A DNA stretch of 64,000 nt, taken from NCBI RefSeq assembly GCF_934668725.1, contig NZ_CAKUOF010000008.1, forward strand, positions 62,001 to 126,000, given 5' to 3'. Under the pieces are notes generated by a model. It saw nothing but the letters and a program-made list of their open reading frames with translations. It did not search any database and was not told the origin of the DNA. Source of the stretch: an uncultured Dysgonomonas sp. Lineage in GTDB: Bacteria; Bacteroidota; Bacteroidia; Bacteroidales; Dysgonomonadaceae. Shown here piece by piece: positions 1 through 7,288 of the stretch; the stretch's first letter is position 1, and the number at the start of each line of letters is the position of its first letter. Both the position numbers and the translations under genes were made by a program.

Positions 1-1144
1 GGATGTAGTTTCGGCATTCCATCAATTACAAAAATTCCATCAACAATGGAGAGAAACCGGACCTGTAGCCAAAGAATTCAGAGATGAAATATGGGAGCGC
101 TTCAAAGCGGCATCCACCGAAATCAATAAAAGACACCAAAGCCATTTCGAAGAACTCAAAGGACAAGAAGAAACAAACTTAGTTGAGAAAACAGCTATTT
201 GCGATACATTAAAGGCTATAGACTATACTCAGCTTAAAAACTTCAAAGATTGGGACGAAAAAAGCCACGAAATAATTGCTCTCCAAGCAAAATGGAAAAC
301 AATAGGATTTGTTCCTAAAAAAGTAAACAGTCAGATATTTGAACAATATCGGGCATTATGCGACACTTTCTTTGAGAAAAAAGCAGAATTCTTCAAACAT
401 CAAAAAGATGATATGGAAGAAAATCTGAACAAGAAGAGAGCACTTTGCGAGAAAGCCGAAGCATTGAAGGACAGCACTGATTGGAAAAAAACAACTGACG
501 AGCTTATCGCCATCCAGAAAGAATGGAAAACAATAGGAGCAGTACCTCGTAAATACTCTGATGCAATCTGGAAACAATTTGTTACAGCTTGCGATTATTT
601 CTTTGAACAAAAGAACAACAATACATCTTCTCAAAAAGAAGAAGAATTAGCAAATCTGGCAACGAAAAAAGAAATAATCGAAAAAATTAATGCTCTTTCA
701 GGACAAACTGACTTGGCTGATCCAATGGCTACATTACGTGAATTGATGAACGAATGGCATCAAGTAGGCTTTGTCCCCTTCAAGGAAAAAGATAAAATCT
801 ATAAGGAATATCAAGCTGCACTTGATGTACAATTTGATCGTCTTAAAATGGATAAATCGGAACGTAGATTACAATCATTCAAATCGAATGTAGATGATAT
901 CGCTAAATCCGAAAGGCCTAAAGGCAGATTATTCAGAGAGAGAGAAAAACTTATGCATCAATTCAATAAAGTAAAATCTGACTTACAGACTTACGAAAAC
1001 AACATGGGCTTTCTTTCTATATCGAAAGGAGCAAGCGGCTTATTAAAAGATATGGAGCATAAAATTCAAGATCTGAAAAACGAGCTCGAACTTATTGCTC
1101 AGAAAATAGAAACTATTGATAACAATTTAAACTCTATTGATTAG
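1..1144 (+). CDS. DUF349 repeat protein, 5' end outside window
   Basis: The frame is open from base 2, so the start lies to the left; 380 residues are visible. At least four DUF349 repeats of roughly 75 residues can be seen, each with a Trp followed by a small-Gly-hydrophobic turn (WRETGPV, WKTIGFV, WKTIGAV, WHQVGFV). The last 100 residues are a Lys/Glu/Leu-rich coiled coil. DUF349 proteins are common in Bacteroidetes and have no settled function; the all-helical charged fold suggests a cytoplasmic binding role, which is inference. A strong hairpin terminator follows 20 bases after the stop. Confidence 0.85.
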   Translation, partial: DVVSAFHQLQKFHQQWRETGPVAKEFRDEIWERFKAASTEINKRHQSHFEELKGQEETNLVEKTAICDTLKAIDYTQLKNFKDWDEKSHEIIALQAKWKTIGFVPKKVNSQIFEQYRALCDTFFEKKAEFFKHQKDDMEENLNKKRALCEKAEALKDSTDWKKTTDELIAIQKEWKTIGAVPRKYSDAIWKQFVTACDYFFEQKNNNTSSQKEEELANLATKKEIIEKINALSGQTDLADPMATLRELMNEWHQVGFVPFKEKDKIYKEYQAALDVQFDRLKMDKSERRLQSFKSNVDDIAKSERPKGRLFREREKLMHQFNKVKSDLQTYENNMGFLSISKGASGLLKDMEHKIQDLKNELELIAQKIETIDNNLNSID

Positions 1145-1163
1145 TATTTAGAATCAAGTATAT

Positions 1164-1200
1164 AAAGAAGGCAAATCGGTTGATTTGCCTTCTTTGTTTT
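1164..1200 (+). terminator. Intrinsic terminator after DUF349 gene
   Basis: Perfect 14-bp stem, AAAGAAGGCAAATC at 1164-1177 pairing with 1182-1195, four-base loop, then GTTTT. It closes the DUF349 transcript before the flavodoxin control region. Confidence 0.85.
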
Positions 1201-1242
1201 CTATAATATTAAATAAATTAGGAAATACACACAAACATTATC

Positions 1243-1250
1243 TAGATTTG
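1243..1250 (+). promoter_or_regulatory. Candidate -7 element of fldA promoter
   Basis: TAGATTTG is an exact match to the Bacteroidetes -7 consensus TAnnTTTG. The -33 partner is weak (TTAG near 1218). Its position just before the palindrome at 1258-1280 is what supports it. Confidence 0.4.
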
Positions 1251-1257
1251 AATGTTA

Positions 1258-1280
1258 TTATTTAAAATGAATTTAAATAA
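1258..1280 (+). promoter_or_regulatory. Fur-like palindrome upstream of flavodoxin
   Basis: Arms TTATTTAAA and TTTAAATAA flank ATGAA: a perfect 9-5-9 inverted repeat, 23 bases. A near-identical palindrome occurs at 16438-16460. Flavodoxins commonly replace ferredoxin under iron starvation and are often Fur-controlled, and this site sits at the likely transcription start. Assignment to Fur is inference from size, symmetry and context. Confidence 0.5.
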
Positions 1281-1449
1281 AGATCTTGGATTTTTAAATT
1301 TGATTTCAATAGAAATATAACATTTAATCATTTTTATTAAGGTTACAGACCTTTTTATCACTTTGGAAAGTATAACAAATATAGATTGTTACAACTATAA
1401 AATACACCAATAAATTTTATTCTTTACTTATTTATAATAAAACTGAATT

Positions 1450-1950
1450 ATGAGCAAAATAGCGATCGTTTACGGAACTTCAACCGGTGCAACCGAAGGT
1501 GTAGCATCTAAAATTGAAAAAGTATTAGGAAATGCGGATACTCAAATCTTCGATGTAGCCAGAGTAACTGTTGATCAATTGAAACCTTTTGATTTTCTTA
1601 TTTTAGGAGCATCAACCACCGGTTACGGCGACCTTCAGGATGATTGGGATTCTTTCCTACCGAAATTCAAAACACTTGATTTTACAGGAAAAAAAGTAGC
1701 TTTATTCGGACTTGGAGACAGCTCTTCTTATTCTGATACATTCGCAAATGGTATGGCTGTTATTTACGAAGCAATCAAAGATAATGCTGAAATAGTAGGA
1801 GCAGTATCAACTGAAGGATATACTTATGATGATTCAGAAGCTGTGGTTGACGGTAATTTTGTAGGCTTGGCTCTGGATGAAGATAATGAATTCGACCAAA
1901 CTGATGCTCGTATTGCTGCATGGGTAAAAGACCTTAAACAATACATTTAA
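1450..1950 (+). CDS. fldA: Flavodoxin (long-chain)
   Basis: 166 residues, the usual length of long-chain flavodoxins. It is a soluble one-electron carrier that binds FMN non-covalently and can replace ferredoxin. The phosphate loop GTSTGATE is at residues 9-16; the second FMN loop is STTGYGDLQDDW near residue 55, and GLGDSSSYSDTF near 90 is the third conserved loop. The start is the ATG after an A/T-rich leader without a clear ribosome site. It stands alone between two terminators. The upstream Fur-like palindrome suggests induction when iron is short. Acidic C-terminal half, as usual for the family. Confidence 0.95.
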   Translation: MSKIAIVYGTSTGATEGVASKIEKVLGNADTQIFDVARVTVDQLKPFDFLILGASTTGYGDLQDDWDSFLPKFKTLDFTGKKVALFGLGDSSSYSDTFANGMAVIYEAIKDNAEIVGAVSTEGYTYDDSEAVVDGNFVGLALDEDNEFDQTDARIAAWVKDLKQYI

Positions 1951-1974
1951 GTAAATACTATATATATGACAACG

Positions 1975-2011
1975 AATAGCCCGACTCTAATCAAGCCGGG
2001 CTATTTTATTT
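1975..2011. terminator. Bidirectional terminator, fldA / thioesterase
   Basis: AATAGCCCG at 1975-1983 pairs with CGGGCTATT at 1997-2005, followed by TTATTTT on the plus strand. It lies between convergent genes and probably serves both. Confidence 0.8.
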
Positions 2012-2454
2012 TAAAACTTCATCCCTTCGAATTCAGACATTCCATGCCTCCAGATTTCTGGCACAGCCATTGCCTGATGGGTTTTGGGATTATAAGCTAC
2101 CACAACCGAATGACATCGGCATTTGACCTCTCCTGTCAGAACATTTCTTACTTGCTGAAGAAAGACCACACTCTTGTTTCCGATTTTTGTAACCTTTGTA
2201 TCTACAGCGACTTTCTCTTTATAAAATACAGGAGAAACAAAATCAACCTCTATGCGGGCTATTACGATAATACCATCTGTCCAACTCACATAAGAAGTTC
2301 TGAGATTTTCCAGATAATCAATTTTACCCAGATCAAAGTAACTGAAATATATATTGTTATTAATATGTCCCAAAGCGTCTATATCATTAAAACGAATCTG
2401 TATGGGCAACGAACTCTTAAATGTATCTCTCGATACGTCTTCTTTAACTTCCAT
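2011..2454 (-). CDS. 4HBT-family (hotdog-fold) acyl-CoA thioesterase
   Basis: 147 residues, a single hotdog domain. The family signature R-x-x-D-x-D-x-x-G-H-x-N-N is seen at residues 21-33 (RFNDIDALGHINN), with the Asp before ALGH as the likely catalytic residue. Relatives (YbgC, FadM, 4-hydroxybenzoyl-CoA thioesterases) hydrolyse acyl-CoA thioesters in the cytoplasm; substrate cannot be read here. It begins 18 bases after dciA, so it is probably the last gene of a recF-dciA-thioesterase operon ending at the 1975-2005 hairpin. Confidence 0.85.
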   Translation of the reverse strand: MEVKEDVSRDTFKSSLPIQIRFNDIDALGHINNNIYFSYFDLGKIDYLENLRTSYVSWTDGIIVIARIEVDFVSPVFYKEKVAVDTKVTKIGNKSVVFLQQVRNVLTGEVKCRCHSVVVAYNPKTHQAMAVPEIWRHGMSEFEGMKF

Positions 2455-2472
2455 TTTTACTTATAATTGCAC

Positions 2473-2766
2473 TTATCTGAATACAATGTCTTTTACAACG
2501 TTCAATCCGGCGTGTGTATTCAAATTTGCTATTAATTTATCCTTACACATTATCAGTTCCGAACGTAGAACCGATGATGTCAAACTTACATACAATATAT
2601 TGTTCCTTAAATATACATTAGTTGTATATGAGGCAATAGCCGGTCCCAAAGTTTTTGCCCAGCCACTTATAACACGGCTTTCGGCCAGTTTCCGTTTAAA
2701 GAATTGATTCTCTTCAAAAAACTGTTTTAGAACTTCGCCTAAGCTTTCGGTATTTCGCTTCCTCAT
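2473..2766 (-). CDS. DUF721 / DciA-like protein
   Basis: 97 residues, basic, matching the DUF721 family: an N-terminal helical part (LGEVLKQFFEENQ), then the conserved W-x-x-x-L-G-P-x-I segment and a beta section ending in a Gly-rich turn. DciA proteins load the replicative helicase DnaB in bacteria lacking DnaC; whether this short Bacteroidetes form does so is inference. It starts 4 bases after recF, the standard arrangement in this phylum, which supports a replication or repair role. Confidence 0.8.
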   Translation of the reverse strand: MRKRNTESLGEVLKQFFEENQFFKRKLAESRVISGWAKTLGPAIASYTTNVYLRNNILYVSLTSSVLRSELIMCKDKLIANLNTHAGLNVVKDIVFR

Positions 2767-2770
2767 ACTT

Positions 2771-3871
2771 TTACTTTAATTGAAGTACTCCTCCACCCTC
2801 TACCTGATAGAGACGGTAATCACTATTTAAACCTTTAAGGATGTCGTCCAAATGATCCCTATTCGTATCTGTGATAAAGATCTGTCCAAAATTATCTTCC
2901 GACACCAGCTTTACAATCTGCTCTACACGGGTTGAGTCGAGCTTATCAAAAATATCATCCAATAATAATATAGGTGTAGTTGATCCTGCTTTTTTCAGAA
3001 AATCGAACTGCGCCAGCTTCATAGCCACCACATAGGTTTTATTTTGCCCCTGAGAACCAACTTTCTTGACCGAATAATCATCCATACGCATATCCAAATC
3101 GTCGCGATGAACTCCTGCTGTTGTATATCCGAGAATTTTATCTCTCTCCCGTTTATGTTTCAGCAAATCAACCAGATTTCCTTCATCGAGCGGCGACTCA
3201 TATTTCAATTCGACCGTTTCATTCGATTGACATATAAAATTATAATAATACTGAAACGTCGGTATAAATTGCTCTACAAAAGCCTTTCGCTTTGTATGTA
3301 TAATCTGCCCTTCATAGGCGAGTTGTTCTTCCCAAAGCTCGTAAAGTGATTCATCGGCTTGCATATCCGATTTCAGTAATGCATTGCGTTGTTGCAAAGC
3401 TTTATTATAGCGGATAAGGGCATGCAGATACTCTTTATCGAATTGTGACAGCACAACATCCATAAACTTACGCCGTTCGTCGCTACCTCCGGTGATTAGA
3501 TCCGAATCCGAAGGCGAAACCATAACCAAAGGCAAGCAGCCGATATGATCGGACAATTTTTCGTATTCTTTCTTATTTCGCTTAAATTGCTTTTTCTGAC
3601 GCCTGCGTAAACTGCAAAAGAATTCCTCTTCGTCACTTCCACCCAAGAAATAGTAACCTTGAATCAGAGCAAAATCGGCATCGTGTTTTATGTTTTGGGA
3701 ATCAACCTGATTGTTATGACTTTTACAGAACGAAAGATAATATACAGCGTCCAACAGATTGGTTTTACCCATTCCGTTTTTACCTATAAAACAGTTCAAT
3801 TGGGGAGAAAATGTCAACTCAGCCTGCTCTATATTCTTATAACCTAATATCGATATACGTTCTAAAATCAT
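2771..3871 (-). CDS. recF: DNA replication and repair protein RecF
   Basis: 366 residues, normal RecF length. SMC-like ATPase: Walker A GKNGMGKT at residues 30-37, signature region GSQGQNKT about residue 276, Walker B ILLLDDIFDKLD near 302. RecF acts with RecO and RecR to load RecA at single-stranded gaps. The ATG start gives the expected MILERI... N terminus. First gene of the apparent recF-dciA-thioesterase operon. No oddities seen. Confidence 0.95.
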   Translation of the reverse strand: MILERISILGYKNIEQAELTFSPQLNCFIGKNGMGKTNLLDAVYYLSFCKSHNNQVDSQNIKHDADFALIQGYYFLGGSDEEEFFCSLRRRQKKQFKRNKKEYEKLSDHIGCLPLVMVSPSDSDLITGGSDERRKFMDVVLSQFDKEYLHALIRYNKALQQRNALLKSDMQADESLYELWEEQLAYEGQIIHTKRKAFVEQFIPTFQYYYNFICQSNETVELKYESPLDEGNLVDLLKHKRERDKILGYTTAGVHRDDLDMRMDDYSVKKVGSQGQNKTYVVAMKLAQFDFLKKAGSTTPILLLDDIFDKLDSTRVEQIVKLVSEDNFGQIFITDTNRDHLDDILKGLNSDYRLYQVEGGGVLQLK

Positions 3872-3984
3872 ATAGATACAAAGATAATAAAAATAGAAAG
3901 AGCTTTACTCGATATTATCATTCATCATTGTGCCGAAATAAGTAAAAAAGCATAAGATATATTCTATATCTCAAAACATCTCTT

Positions 3985-4740
3985 TTATCTTAAAGGCAAT
4001 ATCTTTTTCATTGTATCCACAAATATGGCAGCCATGTGCTGTTGTATGAATTTATCCTCGCCTCTCAGTTGATGCCAGCCATACACAACCCCATCTATAG
4101 TTTCAGTATTATCGTCGGCATACAATCGACTCATTTGCAACTTTGTTACAGGGTGAGGGGTATTCCTTGAGAATCCTATATTCTTGTCGAACTCAATTAC
4201 CGGAAATCCCCATTTTTGAGCCAACAATCGAACCGATTCATTGTATATGGGACGAGCATCGTGCCAATGAGTCGATAAAATAATAATTACAGGTTTGCCT
4301 GATTGTGTATTATAATATTTTGAATCCTTATCGAACTTCAGGTTGTAGCAATCCGAAATATACCTTTTGATTACATAATCGTAAGCGGCGGCATAATTCG
4401 ACCTATCGAAAGGTACTTTATAGTCTGTATAATTCTCTTTCAATTCAGAATTCTCAAAAACGTCCATATTATGTACATGCATAATTACAAAAGCATCCGC
4501 TATTTCCAATTCTTCTTTAGAGTATAATGTACCTTCATTCATTTTATTGGCAGCATCGGCAATTGCCTGAGCTCCCACTGCTTTATTTAAAGGAACAGCA
4601 TTTAATTCTTTACAACCCAATTCAAACCATCCATTCTCGTAAGAGGCAAAAGACGCACCTGTCATTAAGATGTTATATTTCTCCTGGGCTGAGACACACA
4701 CTAAAACAAATAAGAAAATAAATAAAAACAACTTTTTCAT
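3985..4740 (-). CDS. Secreted SGNH/GDSL-like hydrolase, DUF5040-like
   Basis: 251 residues from the ATG at 4740 (an upstream TTG at 4746 is less likely). Residues 1-19 are a signal peptide ending in VSA-Q. The mature part starts with a beta strand and a GASFAS turn that could be the GDSL-type nucleophile block, and ends near a THWHDARPIYNE...EFD pattern that could supply late catalytic residues. This resembles the DUF5040 group of Bacteroidetes SGNH-like proteins. Substrate unknown. Flanked by recF and an APC permease with no sign of an operon. Confidence 0.5.
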   Translation of the reverse strand: MKKLFLFIFLFVLVCVSAQEKYNILMTGASFASYENGWFELGCKELNAVPLNKAVGAQAIADAANKMNEGTLYSKEELEIADAFVIMHVHNMDVFENSELKENYTDYKVPFDRSNYAAAYDYVIKRYISDCYNLKFDKDSKYYNTQSGKPVIIILSTHWHDARPIYNESVRLLAQKWGFPVIEFDKNIGFSRNTPHPVTKLQMSRLYADDNTETIDGVVYGWHQLRGEDKFIQQHMAAIFVDTMKKILPLR

Positions 4741-4812
4741 AATCAATTAGAAATATAATAAACCGGAGTATGCTTTCGGGGCATACTTAAACTTAATATC
4801 AAATACGTGAAT

Positions 4813-6186
4813 CTATTTTTCCAGCTTATGGGATTTTCTGAACACCGGATAACAAAGTAGACCTATCAACAATAAACCTACAGATATAACCCAATAGATA
4901 ACAGGAACAATAGAGCCTATCATTCCGAAATAGATAAATACCAAAGAAAATATAAATGCAAAAAACAATCGTATATTGTTTGCTTTCGATGATTCTATTT
5001 TAGACTTCTTTATCAGCACATATTCCGATATGACAGTAATCAGATAAGTCGGTAAATTAATAAAAGCTGCGACCGTTGTAATATTTACAAAATGCGAAAG
5101 ACCTTGCGTATTACCATTGATATCCGAATAGAAATTCAGAAAAAAGAAAATAGAAGTAATTACCCCCGAAGCAATCAGTGCTACATAAGGAGTAGAATAT
5201 TTCGGATGAATCTTAGCAAAAGAAGCGATAAAAAAATGATCCTTACTTGCTGCATATATGCTTCTACCTGTTGTTAGAATCCATCCCGACAAAGCTCCTA
5301 CCACCGATATAAGAATAGCTATATTTATAATATCCCCTCCCATATTAGTCCCTAATGCCAGATTTATGGCATCGGCAAAAGGTGAATGGGATTCGGCCAA
5401 CTGATTTTGAGGAATAAGGGCAAAAAGTGAGATATTAATGAGAATATAAATAACTCCAACAATAGCCAATCCCCAAACAACACTCCGCTGAATATTACGT
5501 TCGGGGTTCTTTATCTCCCCTCCAGCCATCGTTGAACTTTCGAGTCCTGTAAACGCCCAAAAGATAAGGGCTATTGCAGCAGAGAACATCTTATATATAT
5601 CAGTCTCCCCCTGTAATGACGGAGGCAATGAATTACTCGAAAAAAGATCAAAATTAAGGTGAGGCAAAGCCAATAAAATAACAATAATAAATACTCCTGA
5701 CTTCAAAATAGTAGTAACAATACTAATCCATCCGGCAAACTTAACTCCACAAATATTTATATAAGTGAAAAGCCAAAGGATAAACAAAGTAGATATTAAT
5801 TTGCTGACCGGAAAATCTAACGCAGGAATTAGTTGTGCCAATTGAGTGAAAATTAGATCTACGATAGCAGCATTTCCAACTGCCGAACCTACCCACCAAA
5901 CAAGGCTGACTATATATCCCCAGAATTTCCCTAAGGCTGCTTCCGTATATACCACCGGACCTCCTGCTTTAGGTATCGATCGGCTTAAATTGCCATAACT
6001 CAAAGCTATTATAGTTGCCCCGATAGCAACCACAATCCAAGCTGATATAACAATAAACGGTGTTGCCACTTTAGCCAAAGCGGCAGGTAATCCAAAAACG
6101 CCCGAACCAATCATATTCCCGACAACAATAGTAATTGCGGCCAGAAGACCCAAGTCTCTTTTAAGTGAAGTATTTTGAGAAGACAT
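4813..6186 (-). CDS. APC-family amino acid permease
   Basis: 457 residues from the ATG at 6186; a longer frame from a GTG at 6237 adds 17 residues that do not resemble the family. About 12 membrane segments. The first carries the APC substrate-binding motif GNMIGSGVFGLP, and the sequence FWAFTGLESSTMAGGEIKNP matches segment 6-7 of amino acid/polyamine exchangers such as the YjeM/AdiC-type group. It should exchange or import an amino acid across the inner membrane; substrate not determinable. Single gene. Confidence 0.85.
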   Translation of the reverse strand: MSSQNTSLKRDLGLLAAITIVVGNMIGSGVFGLPAALAKVATPFIVISAWIVVAIGATIIALSYGNLSRSIPKAGGPVVYTEAALGKFWGYIVSLVWWVGSAVGNAAIVDLIFTQLAQLIPALDFPVSKLISTLFILWLFTYINICGVKFAGWISIVTTILKSGVFIIVILLALPHLNFDLFSSNSLPPSLQGETDIYKMFSAAIALIFWAFTGLESSTMAGGEIKNPERNIQRSVVWGLAIVGVIYILINISLFALIPQNQLAESHSPFADAINLALGTNMGGDIINIAILISVVGALSGWILTTGRSIYAASKDHFFIASFAKIHPKYSTPYVALIASGVITSIFFFLNFYSDINGNTQGLSHFVNITTVAAFINLPTYLITVISEYVLIKKSKIESSKANNIRLFFAFIFSLVFIYFGMIGSIVPVIYWVISVGLLLIGLLCYPVFRKSHKLEK

Positions 6187-6401
6187 CCAAGAAAAATTAA
6201 GTAAAAGGAAATATGTAATGATTGATTTAAAGGACACAATTGTTTATTCTGATTTTACTAGAAAAAACAATAAATCTTATGCGAACTTAAATTGGGGGCA
6301 AATATAATAAACAAAAAACGATGGAATACTATTTTCATGCTCCCAACCATAGGGTATCTTTATATAAAAAAGATATATTTGAGTATTAAAACAAAACAGT
6401 T

Positions 6402-7226
6402 ATGCTAGAAATACCTGAATCGAGAAACATAAGCAGGCAAATAGAGAATGAACTTATAGGGAAAACAATTGCAGAAGTTATTAACGCAACAAGCCCTCAT
6501 AGGTTCACATGGTATAATGGTGATCCTTTAAAATATAACCAAATACTTGTTGGCAGAGAGATAGAAGCCTCTAAAGGCCATGGTGCTTTTGTTGATATAT
6601 ATTGTGATCAAGATACAACCATATCCATTAGCGACGGAGTCAACATGCGGTATTATTCACCTCTCGAACCCCAACCCAAAAAGCATCAGCTATTAATTAT
6701 TTTCGATGACCGCAGTTTTATTGCTCTTACCGTATCCATGTATGGCAGCATACAAGCCTATCAAGGAGTATTAGAGAATCCATACCATCAAGGAAGTATC
6801 AATAAAATATCTCCATTGGACGATTCCTTTAATGAATCGTATCTCGAAGGCCTCTTTAAGAGTACGATCAAAGACATATCCATAAAAGCGCTTTTAGCTA
6901 CCGAACAGCGTATTCCCGGTTTAGGTAATGGTGTTTTACAAGATATTCTATTTAATTCGGGGCTTCACCCCAAACGAAAGATATCATCTATTTCTGATTT
7001 TGAGAAAAGTGAGTTATTTCACAGTATAAAAATAACATTATCGGATATGACTGATAAGGGAGGACGGGATACCGAAAAAGATATATACGGAAAGTCGGGA
7101 CGCTACAAGTCGATTCTATCTAAAAATACGTATAAAGAGCCTTGCTTGAATTGTGGTGATACCATCGTAAAAGAAGCCTATTTGGGAGGGAGCATTTACT
7201 ATTGCCCCACTTGTCAACGAATATAA
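6402..7226 (+). CDS. Divergent Fpg/Nei-type DNA glycosylase
   Basis: 274 residues with the full Fpg/Nei layout: N-terminal beta domain, helix-two-turn-helix IPGLGNGVLQDILF at residues 171-184, and a C-terminal zinc finger with Cys248, Cys251, Cys268 and Cys271. The N terminus MLEIPES aligns with the canonical MPELPE but has Leu in place of the catalytic Pro2; Glu3 is kept, and a hairpin Lys (K58) is present. The zinc-finger Arg that normally precedes the third Cys is also replaced (LGGSIYYC). Canonical enzymes remove oxidised bases with a lyase step through Pro2. This one may bind lesions without that chemistry. Related Pro2-less proteins exist in other anaerobes (from memory). Confidence 0.85.
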   Translation: MLEIPESRNISRQIENELIGKTIAEVINATSPHRFTWYNGDPLKYNQILVGREIEASKGHGAFVDIYCDQDTTISISDGVNMRYYSPLEPQPKKHQLLIIFDDRSFIALTVSMYGSIQAYQGVLENPYHQGSINKISPLDDSFNESYLEGLFKSTIKDISIKALLATEQRIPGLGNGVLQDILFNSGLHPKRKISSISDFEKSELFHSIKITLSDMTDKGGRDTEKDIYGKSGRYKSILSKNTYKEPCLNCGDTIVKEAYLGGSIYYCPTCQRI

Positions 7227-7230
7227 ATAA

Positions 7231-7262
7231 AGAGTGGCTATCCGTAAATAGACAGCCACTCT
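7231..7262. terminator. Bidirectional terminator, nei-like / carboxyltransferase
   Basis: AGAGTGGCT at 7231-7239 pairs with AGCCACTCT at 7254-7262. The minus-strand side is followed by TTTATTTAT, the plus side is A/T-rich. It separates two convergent genes. Confidence 0.75.
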
Positions 7263-7288
7263 CCAATATATTAAACAATCAAATGATC

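Larger units (their letters stand above)
1201..1449 (+). other. Flavodoxin upstream control region
   Basis: About 250 bases without a reading frame. It holds a TAnnTTTG element at 1243-1250, a 23-base palindrome at 1258-1280 and a GGTTACAGACC copy of the recurrent palindrome at 1339-1353. If transcription starts near 1257 the leader is about 190 bases long. Confidence 0.5.

Noticed and set aside
1966..2466. Plus-strand 166-residue frame over the thioesterase
   Set aside because: It lies antisense to a clear hotdog enzyme and has no family features.
6187..6237. GTG start giving a longer APC permease
   Set aside because: The extra 17 residues do not resemble the family; the ATG at 6186 gives the usual short N terminus before the first membrane segment.
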